Source of the DNA: Chitinophaga pinensis
GTDB lineage: Bacteria > Bacteroidota > Bacteroidia > NS11-12g > UBA9320
DNA length: 64,000 nt
Direction: 5' to 3'
Assembly (NCBI GenBank): GCA_945907065.1
Contig: CAMDSC010000010.1
Location: 1 to 64,000 of the forward strand
Shown here: piece by piece, positions 7,965 to 16,749 of the stretch
Numbering within the stretch: the first letter of the stretch is position 1
Layout: every line of letters begins with the position of its first letter
Program-made: the position numbers and the translations under genes
The notes under the pieces: model-generated
Database searches by the model: none
What the model saw: the letters and a program-made list of their open reading frames with translations, nothing else
Told to the model about the DNA's origin: nothing

Positions 7965-9101
7965 TTACAATGCGTTATTTAGATCTTCTATCAAATCATT
8001 CACGTCTTCAATGCCAACGCTCAATCGAATTAACGAATCTACCAATCCTGATTTTAAACGTTCCTCACGGGGAATAGATGCATGAGTCATACTTGCAGGA
8101 TGTCCGCAAAGCGATTCAACACCGCCTAAAGATTCTGCCAATGAAAACAGGTGAGTATTGGATAAAAATTTATGGGCATCTGCTATAGAATCACTTTTTA
8201 AAGTAAACGACATCATACCTCCAAAATCTTTCATCTGTTTATTTGCAATGTCATGGTTGGCATGATCTGTAAATCCGGGCCAATACACTTTATCTACCTT
8301 AGGGTGGCTTCTTAAAAATTCAGCTATTTTCCGTCCGTTTTCACAATGGCGTTCCATTCTTAAATGCAGGGTTTTAATTCCTCGTAAAACTAAAAAACAA
8401 TCTTGTGGTCCGGGAACGGCACCACATGAATTTTGCAAAAAGGCCAATTTTTCATGCAGTAATTCATCTTTTCCAACTAAAGCCCCCATCACTACATCCG
8501 AATGACCGTTGATGTATTTTGTAACACTGTGCATCACCAAATCAGCTCCTAAATCCAGTGGATTTTGCAAATAGGGGGAAGCAAAGGTATTATCAACAAC
8601 CGATAGAATATTATTAGCTTTTGCGACTTTGGTTATGGCTTCAATATCAATAATCGTAAGCATTGGGTTAGTTGGTGTTTCCATCCACACCATTTTAGTA
8701 TTTGGGTTTATAAGCTTCGCAAAATTCTCTGCATTACCCAAATCAGTGAAATGAAATTTTATACCATAATTTTCAAAAACCTTGGTAAAAATACGGTAGG
8801 AACCTCCATACAAATCATTGGTAGAAATAACTTCATCGCCTGGTTTTAAAAGCTTTGCAATAGTATCAATAGCACCCATTCCGCTGCTGAAACACAAGCC
8901 CCAATTCCCATTTTCCAAAGCTGCTAAATTATCTTGTAACTGAGTACGGGTTGGATTGTGAGTTCTTGAATATTCGTAGCCGTCATGGTCGCCCGGGCTT
9001 CTTTGAACATACGTTGACGTTTGATAAATTGGAGTCATAATAGCTCCTGTTTCCGGATCGGGATGTACTCCGGCATGTAATACTTTGGTGGCAAATTGCA
9101 T
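7965..9101 (-). CDS. metB: Cystathionine gamma-synthase/lyase, PLP-dependent
   Basis: This 378-residue enzyme belongs to the Cys/Met metabolism PLP family. It shows YEYSRTHNPTR, SSGMGAID, the substrate region WMETPTNPML, VVDNTFASPYLQ and the PLP lysine K195 in SVTKYINGHSD. The C-terminal SLGGVESL and HPASMTHASIP are also typical. The enzyme either makes cystathionine from cysteine and an activated homoserine or cleaves cystathionine; synthase and lyase are hard to separate by sequence, so metB is provisional. It is single-gene, between the PrsW group and lolD. Confidence 0.88.
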   Translation of the reverse strand: MQFATKVLHAGVHPDPETGAIMTPIYQTSTYVQRSPGDHDGYEYSRTHNPTRTQLQDNLAALENGNWGLCFSSGMGAIDTIAKLLKPGDEVISTNDLYGGSYRIFTKVFENYGIKFHFTDLGNAENFAKLINPNTKMVWMETPTNPMLTIIDIEAITKVAKANNILSVVDNTFASPYLQNPLDLGADLVMHSVTKYINGHSDVVMGALVGKDELLHEKLAFLQNSCGAVPGPQDCFLVLRGIKTLHLRMERHCENGRKIAEFLRSHPKVDKVYWPGFTDHANHDIANKQMKDFGGMMSFTLKSDSIADAHKFLSNTHLFSLAESLGGVESLCGHPASMTHASIPREERLKSGLVDSLIRLSVGIEDVNDLIEDLNNAL

Positions 9102-9116
9102 GGTGCAAATTTATCC

Positions 9117-9154
9117 AATTTATTGCCGTTGCTTTAAAGCAATGGCAATAAATT
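9117..9154. repeat. Near-perfect 38-base palindrome between lolD and metB
   Basis: The arms aatttattgccgttgcttt and aaagcaatggcaataaatt (19 bases each) are complementary except for one G-T position. The element abuts the lolD stop codon at 9155, so it may form a 3' hairpin on the lolD transcript. The gccgttgcttt core resembles the element at 6381-6402. Confidence 0.7.
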
Positions 9155-9811
9155 TTACACAATCACCCCATCCGCAAAATGAATAATTCTGTCGGCTGAA
9201 TCAGCGAGTTCTTCGTTGTGGGTAACTATGACAAAGGTTTGTCCGTATTTTTCACGCAATTCAAAAAAGAGTTTATGAAGTTCTTTAGCATTTGCTGAAT
9301 CTAAATTTCCAGTAGGTTCGTCGGCAAAAACCACCTTGGGTGAATTGATTAAAGAACGTGCCACGGCTACCCTTTGGGCTTCTCCACCCGAAAGTTGAGA
9401 GGGTTTATTATCCTTGCGATGTGCCACTCCCAAAAAGGTTAATAATTCCAAAGCTCTTTCTTCCGTTGCTTTTCTATCGGCTTTGCCTATCCATGCTGGT
9501 ATACAAACGTTTTCCAAAGCTGAAAACTCGGGCAATAAATGGTGAAACTGAAATACAAAGCCAATGTTTTGATTTCTAAAATCTGATAACGTATTTCCTT
9601 TTAAGTTTGAAATATCTTTTCCTTCAAAAAAGATTTGTCCACTGCTGGGTTGGTCTAAGGTTCCTAGTAGCTGCAATAGCGTAGTTTTTCCGGCTCCCGA
9701 TGAACCAACAATGGCCACTATTTCACCTGCATTAATTTGCAGATTAATTCCTTTAAGAACCTGGACAGTTCCATAGGATTTTTTGATATTTAAAGATTTT
9801 ATTATTTCCAT
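9155..9811 (-). CDS. lolD: ABC transporter ATPase, LolD-like
   Basis: This 218-residue ATPase carries Walker [10 protein letters not shown] (about 37-45), Q-loop [16 protein letters not shown], signature [15 protein letters not shown], Walker [14 protein letters not shown] and the H-loop [15 protein letters not shown] and the overall match place it in the LolD/MacB-type group that drives lipoprotein release from the inner membrane to LolA. No LolC/E permease is adjacent, which is common in Bacteroidota, so the partner must be elsewhere. Confidence 0.88.
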   Translation of the reverse strand: MEIIKSLNIKKSYGTVQVLKGINLQINAGEIVAIVGSSGAGKTTLLQLLGTLDQPSSGQIFFEGKDISNLKGNTLSDFRNQNIGFVFQFHHLLPEFSALENVCIPAWIGKADRKATEERALELLTFLGVAHRKDNKPSQLSGGEAQRVAVARSLINSPKVVFADEPTGNLDSANAKELHKLFFELREKYGQTFVIVTHNEELADSADRIIHFADGVIV

Positions 9812-9839
9812 TGGAGTTTATTATTGCTTTTAAAAAACA

Positions 9840-9866
9840 TCCCCCAACCCACTTCAAAGGGGGACT
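9840..9866. repeat. Short C-run/G-run inverted repeat upstream of lolD
   Basis: The spacer contains tccccc followed by 13 bases and then ggggga, a weak hairpin that stands out against very AT-rich surroundings. No terminator T-tract is present on either side, so function is unclear. Confidence 0.35.
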
Positions 9867-9954
9867 GTTGCTTCGACGAATTTCGGTTAATAACGTATAA
9901 CTTATTTGTATCACCCATTTTCAAATTTTCAAATTAATTAATTTTCAAATTGCA

Positions 9955-12900
9955 TTAAAACGCCCTATTAATCCCAACAACATACCTAAACGCCACATAA
10001 TTGGCCCCGGTTTCTACTCTGTTTAAAAAGAAAGGAATATCAAAACGCAAAACCAATGGTTGCAGTTTGTTGTACTTTCCAAAATTAATAGCCAACGTTG
10101 TTCCTAAACCTGCATCAGCTCGCAAACCGCTGTATTGATTTCCGTTACCTAAAATACCGGCATCGGCAAAGGCATAAGGATTGAAACGAAAGTTATTTAA
10201 AATCTTTGGGGTATTAATTTTAAAAAGTTTGCCAAATTCCAACTCTAAATTTATAGCGGCTCCTTTGTTTCCATTGTAAATATAAAAACTATCAACGCCT
10301 TTGCTATTAGTGGCTGAATAACCTGCCATGCCTCTAATATTTAACCCTCCACCCATTTGAAAAGAATACTGACCGGTATTGCCATAACCCACCCAATCTT
10401 GAGGAACAAACCCTCTGGAACGAGTAAATTTATTTTCAATCAGTTCTTCATTGTTAGCTCCTGCGGCAAACAGGCTGCTTTCTTTGGGCACATCGCCGTG
10501 AAGGTATTGCGTAAATATTCGGCTTTTTAAAATCATCTTTTTCCCGATTGGGTTGTTGTTGTTCACTTTTACTGTTAAGCCTGAATAGTTAAAATCACTG
10601 AATAAGGCTGTATTTCTTAAACCGATGTTTAATAAACCATTTCCTTTGCGGTAGCGGAATGGGTGCTGGTAGGAGAGGTTGAGGGTGGCGTTTATTTTAT
10701 TGTTATCAAAATATTGCGGGTATAAAAAGTAAGTTTTAGGTGATTCACTTTCAGGCAAATCTTTGAATAATATGCCAGTAGCACCAAACGTTTTATAAGA
10801 TATTTGCCATTTATCATTTTTTATTAATTTTTCAACACCAGTCTCAAACAAGCTAATTCCTTCTAAATATTTAAGTCGGGCTGTGAAATCCAACATTTTG
10901 CCAACTCGCGTTTTATAATTTAAGGCAAAATTTAAAGGCTTTATAAATTGCTCATTCCTATATCCAACATTTAATAATTGAGTGTTATACCAAACTGTTG
11001 CACTATAGATATGTTTAAAATTATAATAGTTACCAGATACATTTACCCCGACTTTCAAACCACTTGCATCGCTATACCATAATTCAGGTCGCCAATAGGT
11101 TTTTAGCTTTGTAAAATCCGCAGCAGGTATGGTTAATTTTTCTCGCTCAAAACTATAAGGCAGCTTTAAACTATTATTTAAACGGTTAATATCGGCCAAT
11201 CGGCCACTTGTATCAATTATTATATCCTTAATTCCATATTGTGATTGTACCCATAAAAAATCTCTTTTGTTCATCATATCCCACGAAATCCATCTATGAT
11301 TTACTTGTGCCTTGCCCAATTCTTTTGTATAATAAGTATTGGGAATATGATAATGCAAACGGTTTCCTTTTTTGTCAATTACAGTTACATCTAAAGGCAT
11401 ATGCAGGTCTCCTTTACGTTTTATCTCCACTACATAATCATATTTGGCATTGGTAACTTTGGTATAACCTTTTACTTTATAATCAATGGTTTTTGTTGTG
11501 GTCAACCAATCATCAAAAAACCAGTTTAAATCCACCTTTGTATAATCAATAATTGAATTACGAAAATCTTCTTCATAAGGATGGCAAAATTTCCATTGGT
11601 TAAAATAGTTTTTCATAGCATCCAAAAACAGTTTATCACCCAACACATATTGCAAATTATACAACATGGTAGCTGTTTTATAATACACTTGCCCATAGCC
11701 ACCACCATGCCTTTCAGCCGAATTAAAATGGTCGGAGTGGGTATTTAACCTTGCGGTATTTTCGTTAATAGCGTGATTGATATAACCGGCATACACATAA
11801 GCCCAATCAATATTATTGGGGGTATAATCTTTATTCGACAATTTTTTTATACTCCAAGCTGTTAAAAACTGAGTAAACCCTTCATCCAAGCAAGCACGGT
11901 AGGTTTCATTATTACCTACCATTCCAAAAAACCAGTTATGACCAACCTCATGCGCTATCACATATTGATGTCCTGGCCAATTGCCGCCATCCAGCGTAAG
12001 CATTGGGTATTCCATTCCGTCACGGGCATCGGCAGCTACCATTTTTGGGTAGGCATACATTCCAAAATCTTGTGAATAGGTTTTAACAACATTGGCCACA
12101 AACTTAGCTGTGGGTTGCCAAGCATGTGCATTCTGCTCTTGTGCCAAAGCAATGCATTTTATACCATTCCATTCTACTTCACTAATTCGGTAAGTAGGGT
12201 CGGTAGTAAATGCAAAATCATGAACATTATTGGCCATCCATAACCAGCGTTTGTATGTTCCATCAGGATTTACGGGTTGTGTTATATATTTTGTCGGCGT
12301 TGTAAAATTCTTAATATCAATTTTTTCTCTAAGGCCATTGGCGTATACTTCCCCACTATTGGTCAAAACCCCCGTGGCCTCGCAGATATAATGATTAGGC
12401 AGTTCTAACTCCACATAAAAAATACCATAATCGCCATAAAATTCCTTGCCTAAATGCTGGTCGGTCGTCCATTTAAATTTTCTATCATAAACCGAAAGTC
12501 TGGGATACCAATGCACTCCGTCAAAATGCTTGAAATTATTGTGCTCAAACCGTTTCATTCGGCGGCCCATGGTTCCTTGGTCAAAATAGGTTTTAAAATT
12601 CACTTCCATTTTTAGGATTTTGCCTGGCAATAAAGGCGTTGGCAAATCAATTATCATAATGGTATTATCTACCACAAAAGGAACTTCGGTTCCTGCAATT
12701 ACTAACTTTGAAACCTTAGTTCCTAATTTTTCCTGTTCATATTTACCAAATTTATTAAACACCTTTCCGCCTTTTTCCATTTCATCTTTATAGCTTCCTG
12801 GTTGAAACGCATTTTGAGTTAACCTGAAATACAATTTATAAATAGTATCCGGCGAATTGTTGGCATATTCCAAGGTTTCACTGCCGGTTATTACTTCGGT

Positions 12901-13095
12901 TGTATCATTTAGACGGGCCTTAATATGATAGGAAACGTCCTGCTGCCAGTAGCCCGGAAAAGGTTTGCGATTTTTCCAATACAGGTTATTATCTTCACTT
13001 TGGTATGCTGCAAGTGCACTTTCAGGTTCAAAAACCTGTGCTTGAGAAGTATAAAAAATAAACGAAAAGACTGCGAGAAGGCAATATTTATGCAT
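9955..13095 (-). CDS. Secreted M1-family metallopeptidase with beta-barrel-like C-terminus
   Basis: This 1046-residue protein has a signal peptide (to about ASQA/TSQA, residue 19), an M1 peptidase region with the zinc motif HEVGHNWFFG at about residue 380 and the downstream glutamate in CLDEGFTQF. The usual GAMEN exopeptidase motif is represented by DGMEYPML. After about residue 650 the sequence becomes an alternating, aromatic-rich beta pattern with repeated blocks such as NVGYRNEQF, TARLKYLEGI and NIGLRNTALF, and it ends in GINRAF, a terminal Phe typical of outer-membrane barrels. The likely product is an outer-membrane-anchored aminopeptidase with a surface or periplasmic peptidase domain. 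The barrel is inferred from pattern, not from a recognised family match. Confidence 0.85.
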   Translation of the reverse strand: MHKYCLLAVFSFIFYTSQAQVFEPESALAAYQSEDNNLYWKNRKPFPGYWQQDVSYHIKARLNDTTEVITGSETLEYANNSPDTIYKLYFRLTQNAFQPGSYKDEMEKGGKVFNKFGKYEQEKLGTKVSKLVIAGTEVPFVVDNTIMIIDLPTPLLPGKILKMEVNFKTYFDQGTMGRRMKRFEHNNFKHFDGVHWYPRLSVYDRKFKWTTDQHLGKEFYGDYGIFYVELELPNHYICEATGVLTNSGEVYANGLREKIDIKNFTTPTKYITQPVNPDGTYKRWLWMANNVHDFAFTTDPTYRISEVEWNGIKCIALAQEQNAHAWQPTAKFVANVVKTYSQDFGMYAYPKMVAADARDGMEYPMLTLDGGNWPGHQYVIAHEVGHNWFFGMVGNNETYRACLDEGFTQFLTAWSIKKLSNKDYTPNNIDWAYVYAGYINHAINENTARLNTHSDHFNSAERHGGGYGQVYYKTATMLYNLQYVLGDKLFLDAMKNYFNQWKFCHPYEEDFRNSIIDYTKVDLNWFFDDWLTTTKTIDYKVKGYTKVTNAKYDYVVEIKRKGDLHMPLDVTVIDKKGNRLHYHIPNTYYTKELGKAQVNHRWISWDMMNKRDFLWVQSQYGIKDIIIDTSGRLADINRLNNSLKLPYSFEREKLTIPAADFTKLKTYWRPELWYSDASGLKVGVNVSGNYYNFKHIYSATVWYNTQLLNVGYRNEQFIKPLNFALNYKTRVGKMLDFTARLKYLEGISLFETGVEKLIKNDKWQISYKTFGATGILFKDLPESESPKTYFLYPQYFDNNKINATLNLSYQHPFRYRKGNGLLNIGLRNTALFSDFNYSGLTVKVNNNNPIGKKMILKSRIFTQYLHGDVPKESSLFAAGANNEELIENKFTRSRGFVPQDWVGYGNTGQYSFQMGGGLNIRGMAGYSATNSKGVDSFYIYNGNKGAAINLELEFGKLFKINTPKILNNFRFNPYAFADAGILGNGNQYSGLRADAGLGTTLAINFGKYNKLQPLVLRFDIPFFLNRVETGANYVAFRYVVGINRAF

Positions 13096-13174
13096 GCCGT
13101 GAAAATAAATAAAAATATGAAATGTACCGAGTAATTTCCTAATGCAATCAATTAAAACATTAATTAATAATATC

Positions 13175-13182
13175 TAAGTTTG
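13175..13182 (+). promoter_or_regulatory. -7 element before murF
   Basis: TAAGTTTG matches TAnnTTTG and ends only seven bases before the murF ATG, implying a very short leader. No good -33 TTTG is visible at the usual spacing. Confidence 0.5.
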
Positions 13183-13189
13183 CCAAATC

Positions 13190-14488
13190 ATGGTAACCAT
13201 CCAACAACTTTACCAATATTATACCGAAAGCAACTACACCGTTAGCACCGACACTCGCAAAATAGAGCCCGGTAGTCTGTTTTTTGCCTTGAAAGGTGAA
13301 AACTTTGATGCTAATACCTTTGCTGCACAAGCCTTGGAAAAAGGGGCAAAATGGGCGGTAATTGATAATCCTATATTTGCTCAGCTTTCAGGAACTATCT
13401 TAGTAGAGGATAGTTTAAAAACTCTTCAAAATTTAGCCAATTATCATAGGCATCAACTAAAAATACCATTTATAGGAATAGGAGGGAGCAATGGTAAAAC
13501 GACCACCAAAGAATTGGTTCATTCGGTACTTTCACAAAAATTTAAAACCATAAGCACTCCAGGAAATTTCAACAATCATATTGGAGTTCCATTAACTATT
13601 TTGGGTATAAAACCGGGAACTGAAATGGCTGTGATAGAATTGGGAGCCAATAGAATAGGGGATATTGAAGAATTGTGCCAAATAGCCGAACCTGATTTTG
13701 GGTTAATAACCAATATTGGTAAAGAACATTTGGAAGGATTTGGCAGCCTGGAAGGAGTAGCCAAAGCTGAAAGTGAATTGTATTACCATTTATTAAAATC
13801 TGATGGCTTAGCCTTTGTAAACAAAGATGATGATTGGCTTACCCGAATGGCTTCACGATTAACAAAAGTTCACGGATATTCATGTAAGGATAAATTGGCA
13901 GAAACTTATTGTGAGTTGATTCAAGATTTTCCTACGATTGAGTTTTCGTTTCAATCCACTTCTATGAGCAGCCAATTAAGTGGTTCTTATAATTTTGAAA
14001 ATATAATGGCGGCGGTTGCAATTGGGTACTATTTTAAAGTTCCAACTGATTTAATTAAAAAGGGGATTGAAAGTTATGTGCCTAAAAACAAGCGTTCGCA
14101 AATAATTACGTATGGTAGCATCCTAATTTTTTTAGATGCCTACAATGCCAACCCAAGCAGCATGGAAAAAGCTTTAGAAAATTTTGCTCGATTTAATTTT
14201 CAAAAGAAAATAGCCATAATGGGCGATATGTTTGAAATGGGCGATTATGCAGAACATGAACATGAATTGATTTACAATTATGCCAACTCTTTAAATTTTA
14301 ATCACCTGTTTGTAGCCGGTGAGCATTTTAAAAAACAAGCTTTAGCTAACGGAAATGATGGATTTGAAACAGCCAAAGAAATCAATTTGCTATTAAAAGA
14401 CTTAGATTTGACGAACACTGCTATTTTCATAAAGGGTAGCCGTGGAATGGCGATGGAAAATGTATTGGAAGGAATTATTGAAGTTTAA
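13190..14488 (+). CDS. murF: UDP-N-acetylmuramoyl-tripeptide--D-alanyl-D-alanine ligase
   Basis: This 432-residue enzyme adds D-Ala-D-Ala to the UDP-MurNAc tripeptide in cytoplasmic peptidoglycan synthesis. The N-terminal domain has STDTRKIEPGSLFFALKG; the ATP site is GIGGSNGKTTTKEL near residue 103; the central domain shows IELGANRIGDIEEL and TNIGKEHLEGFG; the C-terminal domain has DAYNANPSSMEKAL and GDMFEMG. Length and motifs match MurF rather than MurE or MurC. It sits outside the usual division and cell wall cluster, followed by rsmE 57 bases downstream. Confidence 0.95.
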   Translation: MVTIQQLYQYYTESNYTVSTDTRKIEPGSLFFALKGENFDANTFAAQALEKGAKWAVIDNPIFAQLSGTILVEDSLKTLQNLANYHRHQLKIPFIGIGGSNGKTTTKELVHSVLSQKFKTISTPGNFNNHIGVPLTILGIKPGTEMAVIELGANRIGDIEELCQIAEPDFGLITNIGKEHLEGFGSLEGVAKAESELYYHLLKSDGLAFVNKDDDWLTRMASRLTKVHGYSCKDKLAETYCELIQDFPTIEFSFQSTSMSSQLSGSYNFENIMAAVAIGYYFKVPTDLIKKGIESYVPKNKRSQIITYGSILIFLDAYNANPSSMEKALENFARFNFQKKIAIMGDMFEMGDYAEHEHELIYNYANSLNFNHLFVAGEHFKKQALANGNDGFETAKEINLLLKDLDLTNTAIFIKGSRGMAMENVLEGIIEV

Positions 14489-14503
14489 ATATAATCACCT
14501 CAT

Positions 14504-14537
14504 AAATTCCTAATTCCAGACTCCTAATTCCTAATTA
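14504..14537. repeat. Low-complexity aattcctaattcc repeat
   Basis: The murF-rsmE spacer consists of reiterated aattcctaattcc-type phrases. It resembles the spacers at 1799-1844 and 18107-18148. Confidence 0.5.
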
Positions 14538-14545
14538 AATAAAAA

Positions 14546-15256
14546 ATGGAACTATTTTTTAGCAACGAAATTTTTGAAACCCATCTTTTTCTAAAGATTG
14601 AGGAAAGCGGTCATTGTATAAAAGTACTTAGAAAAACGAACGGAGATGTAATAAAAGTGATTGATGGCAAAGGAAACCTATATGAAGGCCCCATTGAAAT
14701 TGAAAATAAAAACAAACCCGTAAAAGTTCGCATTCTTTCCAAAACCCATTTTGAAGCTTCAAAATTTCAATCAGGATTTCATTTGGTAATAGCTCCTACA
14801 AAAAATGCCGACCGCATGGAGTGGCTGGTTGAAAAAGCTGTGGAAATGGGCATTGCGTCTATAACCTTTGTGCATTGCGAACACAGCGAACGAACAAATT
14901 TAAGACTGGATAGAATTGAAAAAATTGCTATTGCGGCCTTAAAACAAAGTCAACAATATTGGTTGCCAAAAATTACAATACCAATTCCTTTAAAAAAATA
15001 CTTTGAACTTTATCCGGCAGATGAAAACAGTTTTATTGCTCATTGTGCAGATGGCGAGAAAACAGAATTTGGAGCAAACCTTACCAAAGATTTTTGTAGA
15101 ATATTAATAGGCCCAGAAGGAGATTTTTCAGAATCAGAAATTGAATTGGCCTTAGTAGAAGGATTTAAGCCGGTTTCATTAGGGTTATCGCGACTTAGAA
15201 CGGAAACTGCGGGTTTGTATGCATGTGCAGTTTATCGAAGTATGCTATCCCAATAG
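14546..15256 (+). CDS. rsmE: 16S rRNA (uracil-1498-N3)-methyltransferase
   Basis: RsmE methylates U1498 of 16S rRNA. This 236-residue protein shows an N-terminal PUA-like part (SGHCIKVLRKTNGD) and a SPOUT knot domain with APTKNADRMEWLVEKAVEMG near residue 83, LIGPEGDFSESEIELA near residue 190 and LGLSRLRTETAGLYA at the end. Length and motifs are those of the family. It follows murF on the same strand and may share its transcript. Confidence 0.94.
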   Translation: MELFFSNEIFETHLFLKIEESGHCIKVLRKTNGDVIKVIDGKGNLYEGPIEIENKNKPVKVRILSKTHFEASKFQSGFHLVIAPTKNADRMEWLVEKAVEMGIASITFVHCEHSERTNLRLDRIEKIAIAALKQSQQYWLPKITIPIPLKKYFELYPADENSFIAHCADGEKTEFGANLTKDFCRILIGPEGDFSESEIELALVEGFKPVSLGLSRLRTETAGLYACAVYRSMLSQ

Positions 15257-15268
15257 CTATAGAAAGAA

Positions 15269-15958
15269 TTAAATAAAACTATACCCGAATCCAATCATCA
15301 TTTGTCCAGAGGTATTTCGAAACCGATAATTATTATTGTGACCAATTCTGTTTTTTGAAGAATATTCTGTTGTAATAAAATTATAACCAGCTTTTAAATT
15401 ATAGCGTTGCTTATAGGTATAACGCACAAATACTTCCGAATAAAGAGTTCCCTTATTATTGTTTCCAATAAATAAAAAATTATTAGTACTTACTTTTACT
15501 TGCTCATTGGTAAGTTTTGTGCGTGAAGGTATTTCCTCTTGTGAAGCCTTACTTGGATAAAACTCTGAATTCTTTTTTTTACCAAAAGAAAATCCTAAAG
15601 CATCAATATTGCAACCTACCGACCATTCAGAAGTAAAATGATAAGACGCATTCAAACTAATATTAATACTAATAAACATTGGTTTTGAAACGATTACAGT
15701 ATCAATTCCATCCTCACTTTTAGTATGCTTGGCAGGAGCCGTTAAATACGAAACATCTTTGCCCTGAAAATAACCAACTCGGGCACCAACACCCAAATGC
15801 AGTTTTTCGCTTTTTAATACTTTAAAATTTTTAACCACATTACCTGAAAATGTATTTGAATTTTTGCCAAAACTATAAGCTATATCGGCATGATGCTCCC
15901 TTTGAGCAAAAGAAAATAGAGTTAAAAATAATATTAAAAGGCTTAAAAGGTACTTCAT
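15269..15958 (-). CDS. Predicted outer-membrane beta-barrel protein
   Basis: I recognise no specific family in this 229-residue protein. It has a clear signal peptide ending after FSFAQ, an alternating beta-strand pattern with aromatic residues (for example LHLGVGARVGYF, ISINISLNASYHF, YNLKAGYNFI) and a C-terminus GFGYSFI, typical of small outer-membrane barrels. It is convergent with rsmE, 12 bases away. Its role is unknown. Confidence 0.7.
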   Translation of the reverse strand: MKYLLSLLILFLTLFSFAQREHHADIAYSFGKNSNTFSGNVVKNFKVLKSEKLHLGVGARVGYFQGKDVSYLTAPAKHTKSEDGIDTVIVSKPMFISINISLNASYHFTSEWSVGCNIDALGFSFGKKKNSEFYPSKASQEEIPSRTKLTNEQVKVSTNNFLFIGNNNKGTLYSEVFVRYTYKQRYNLKAGYNFITTEYSSKNRIGHNNNYRFRNTSGQMMIGFGYSFI

Positions 15959-16008
15959 AATTTAAGGGTTCAAAAATAGTACGGATTTGGGAAGAATTGG
16001 TTACTAAA

Positions 16009-16049
16009 TAATGGTTAATTAATCATTTAAAATTAATAATTAACCATTA
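16009..16049. repeat. AT-rich inverted repeat 3' of tRNA-Leu
   Basis: Perfect 13-base arms taatggttaatta (16009-16021) and taattaaccatta (16037-16049) lie just downstream of the minus-strand tRNA gene. The arms resemble those at 4292-4340. It could help end the tRNA transcript, but the stem is nearly all A/T. Confidence 0.6.
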
Positions 16050-16056
16050 AAATAAG

Positions 16057-16140
16057 TGCCCAGGACCGGAGTCGAACCGGTACGAGTGTAACCTCACAGG
16101 TGTTTGAGACCAGCGCGTCTACCAATTCCGCCACCTGGGC
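16057..16140 (-). tRNA. tRNA-Leu (anticodon CAA)
   Basis: The minus strand folds into an 84-base class II tRNA. The acceptor arms GCCCAGG and CCTGGGC pair fully, the D-arm contains GCGGAATTGGTAGACGC, the anticodon loop is CTCAAAC (anticodon CAA, reading UUG), a long variable arm has GAG pairing with CTC, and the T-arm is ACCGG-TTCGACT-CCGGT. The discriminator is A and no CCA is encoded. One T-T mismatch is present in the anticodon stem (positions 28 and 42 by standard numbering). It lies upstream of the barrel gene and downstream of hscB. Confidence 0.95.
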
Positions 16141-16164
16141 AATTAAAGACTTTAAAGAATGTAT

Positions 16165-16680
16165 TTAAAGGGCTGCAATATTAGCCAATGTTTCCTTTAA
16201 ACGCAAAATATATTTATGCTTTAAAAGATTTTCTTTTACTTTTTTTAAAGGCATTTCATCTAAAGAATTACAACCATCTGAAATTTCTGCTAATACCTTT
16301 AATTCCTTTTCTAAAGCAGTATCAAATTCTAGTATTTCAACCCCTAAAGATTTTAGTTTATTGGAATCAGGCACTTGTTGTAAATTATCCAAAGCTTCAT
16401 TTATATCCATCATTTCCATCAAAAAATGAGAAGGTAATTTATCATCTAAAGTCAAGCCCGATATGGAAAGGATGTGATTGGCCCTTGAATAAAAATTAAA
16501 CAAACATTTATAAGCTTCATTATTTAAAGACGAACTTATTAATGACTCTTCGTATTTTTTAGGGTCATTTACAAAAAAATCAGGATGATTGGTTTTTAGC
16601 AGATTAAAATATTTAGCCTTTAATTCCTGCTCATTCAAATTGAATTTTACAGGCAAATCATAAAAATGAAAGTAATTCAT
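16165..16680 (-). CDS. hscB: Fe-S cluster assembly co-chaperone HscB
   Basis: This 171-residue protein has a J-domain (about 1-75) containing the HPD triad in TNHPDFF, then the helical C-terminal HscB domain with NEAYKCLFNFYSRANHIL and MEMMDINEALDNL. HscB delivers IscU to the HscA chaperone during Fe-S cluster transfer. No isc genes adjoin it; neighbours are tRNA-Leu and rseP, so the partners must be encoded elsewhere. The alternative of a general DnaJ-like protein is less likely because of the C-terminal domain. Confidence 0.87.
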   Translation of the reverse strand: MNYFHFYDLPVKFNLNEQELKAKYFNLLKTNHPDFFVNDPKKYEESLISSSLNNEAYKCLFNFYSRANHILSISGLTLDDKLPSHFLMEMMDINEALDNLQQVPDSNKLKSLGVEILEFDTALEKELKVLAEISDGCNSLDEMPLKKVKENLLKHKYILRLKETLANIAAL

Positions 16681-16749
16681 ACTTATTTGTTAAGTAAACA
16701 GATTCACTCTGTGTTCCTTTGCGTTCACTGTGCCTCCGTGTTTATACTT

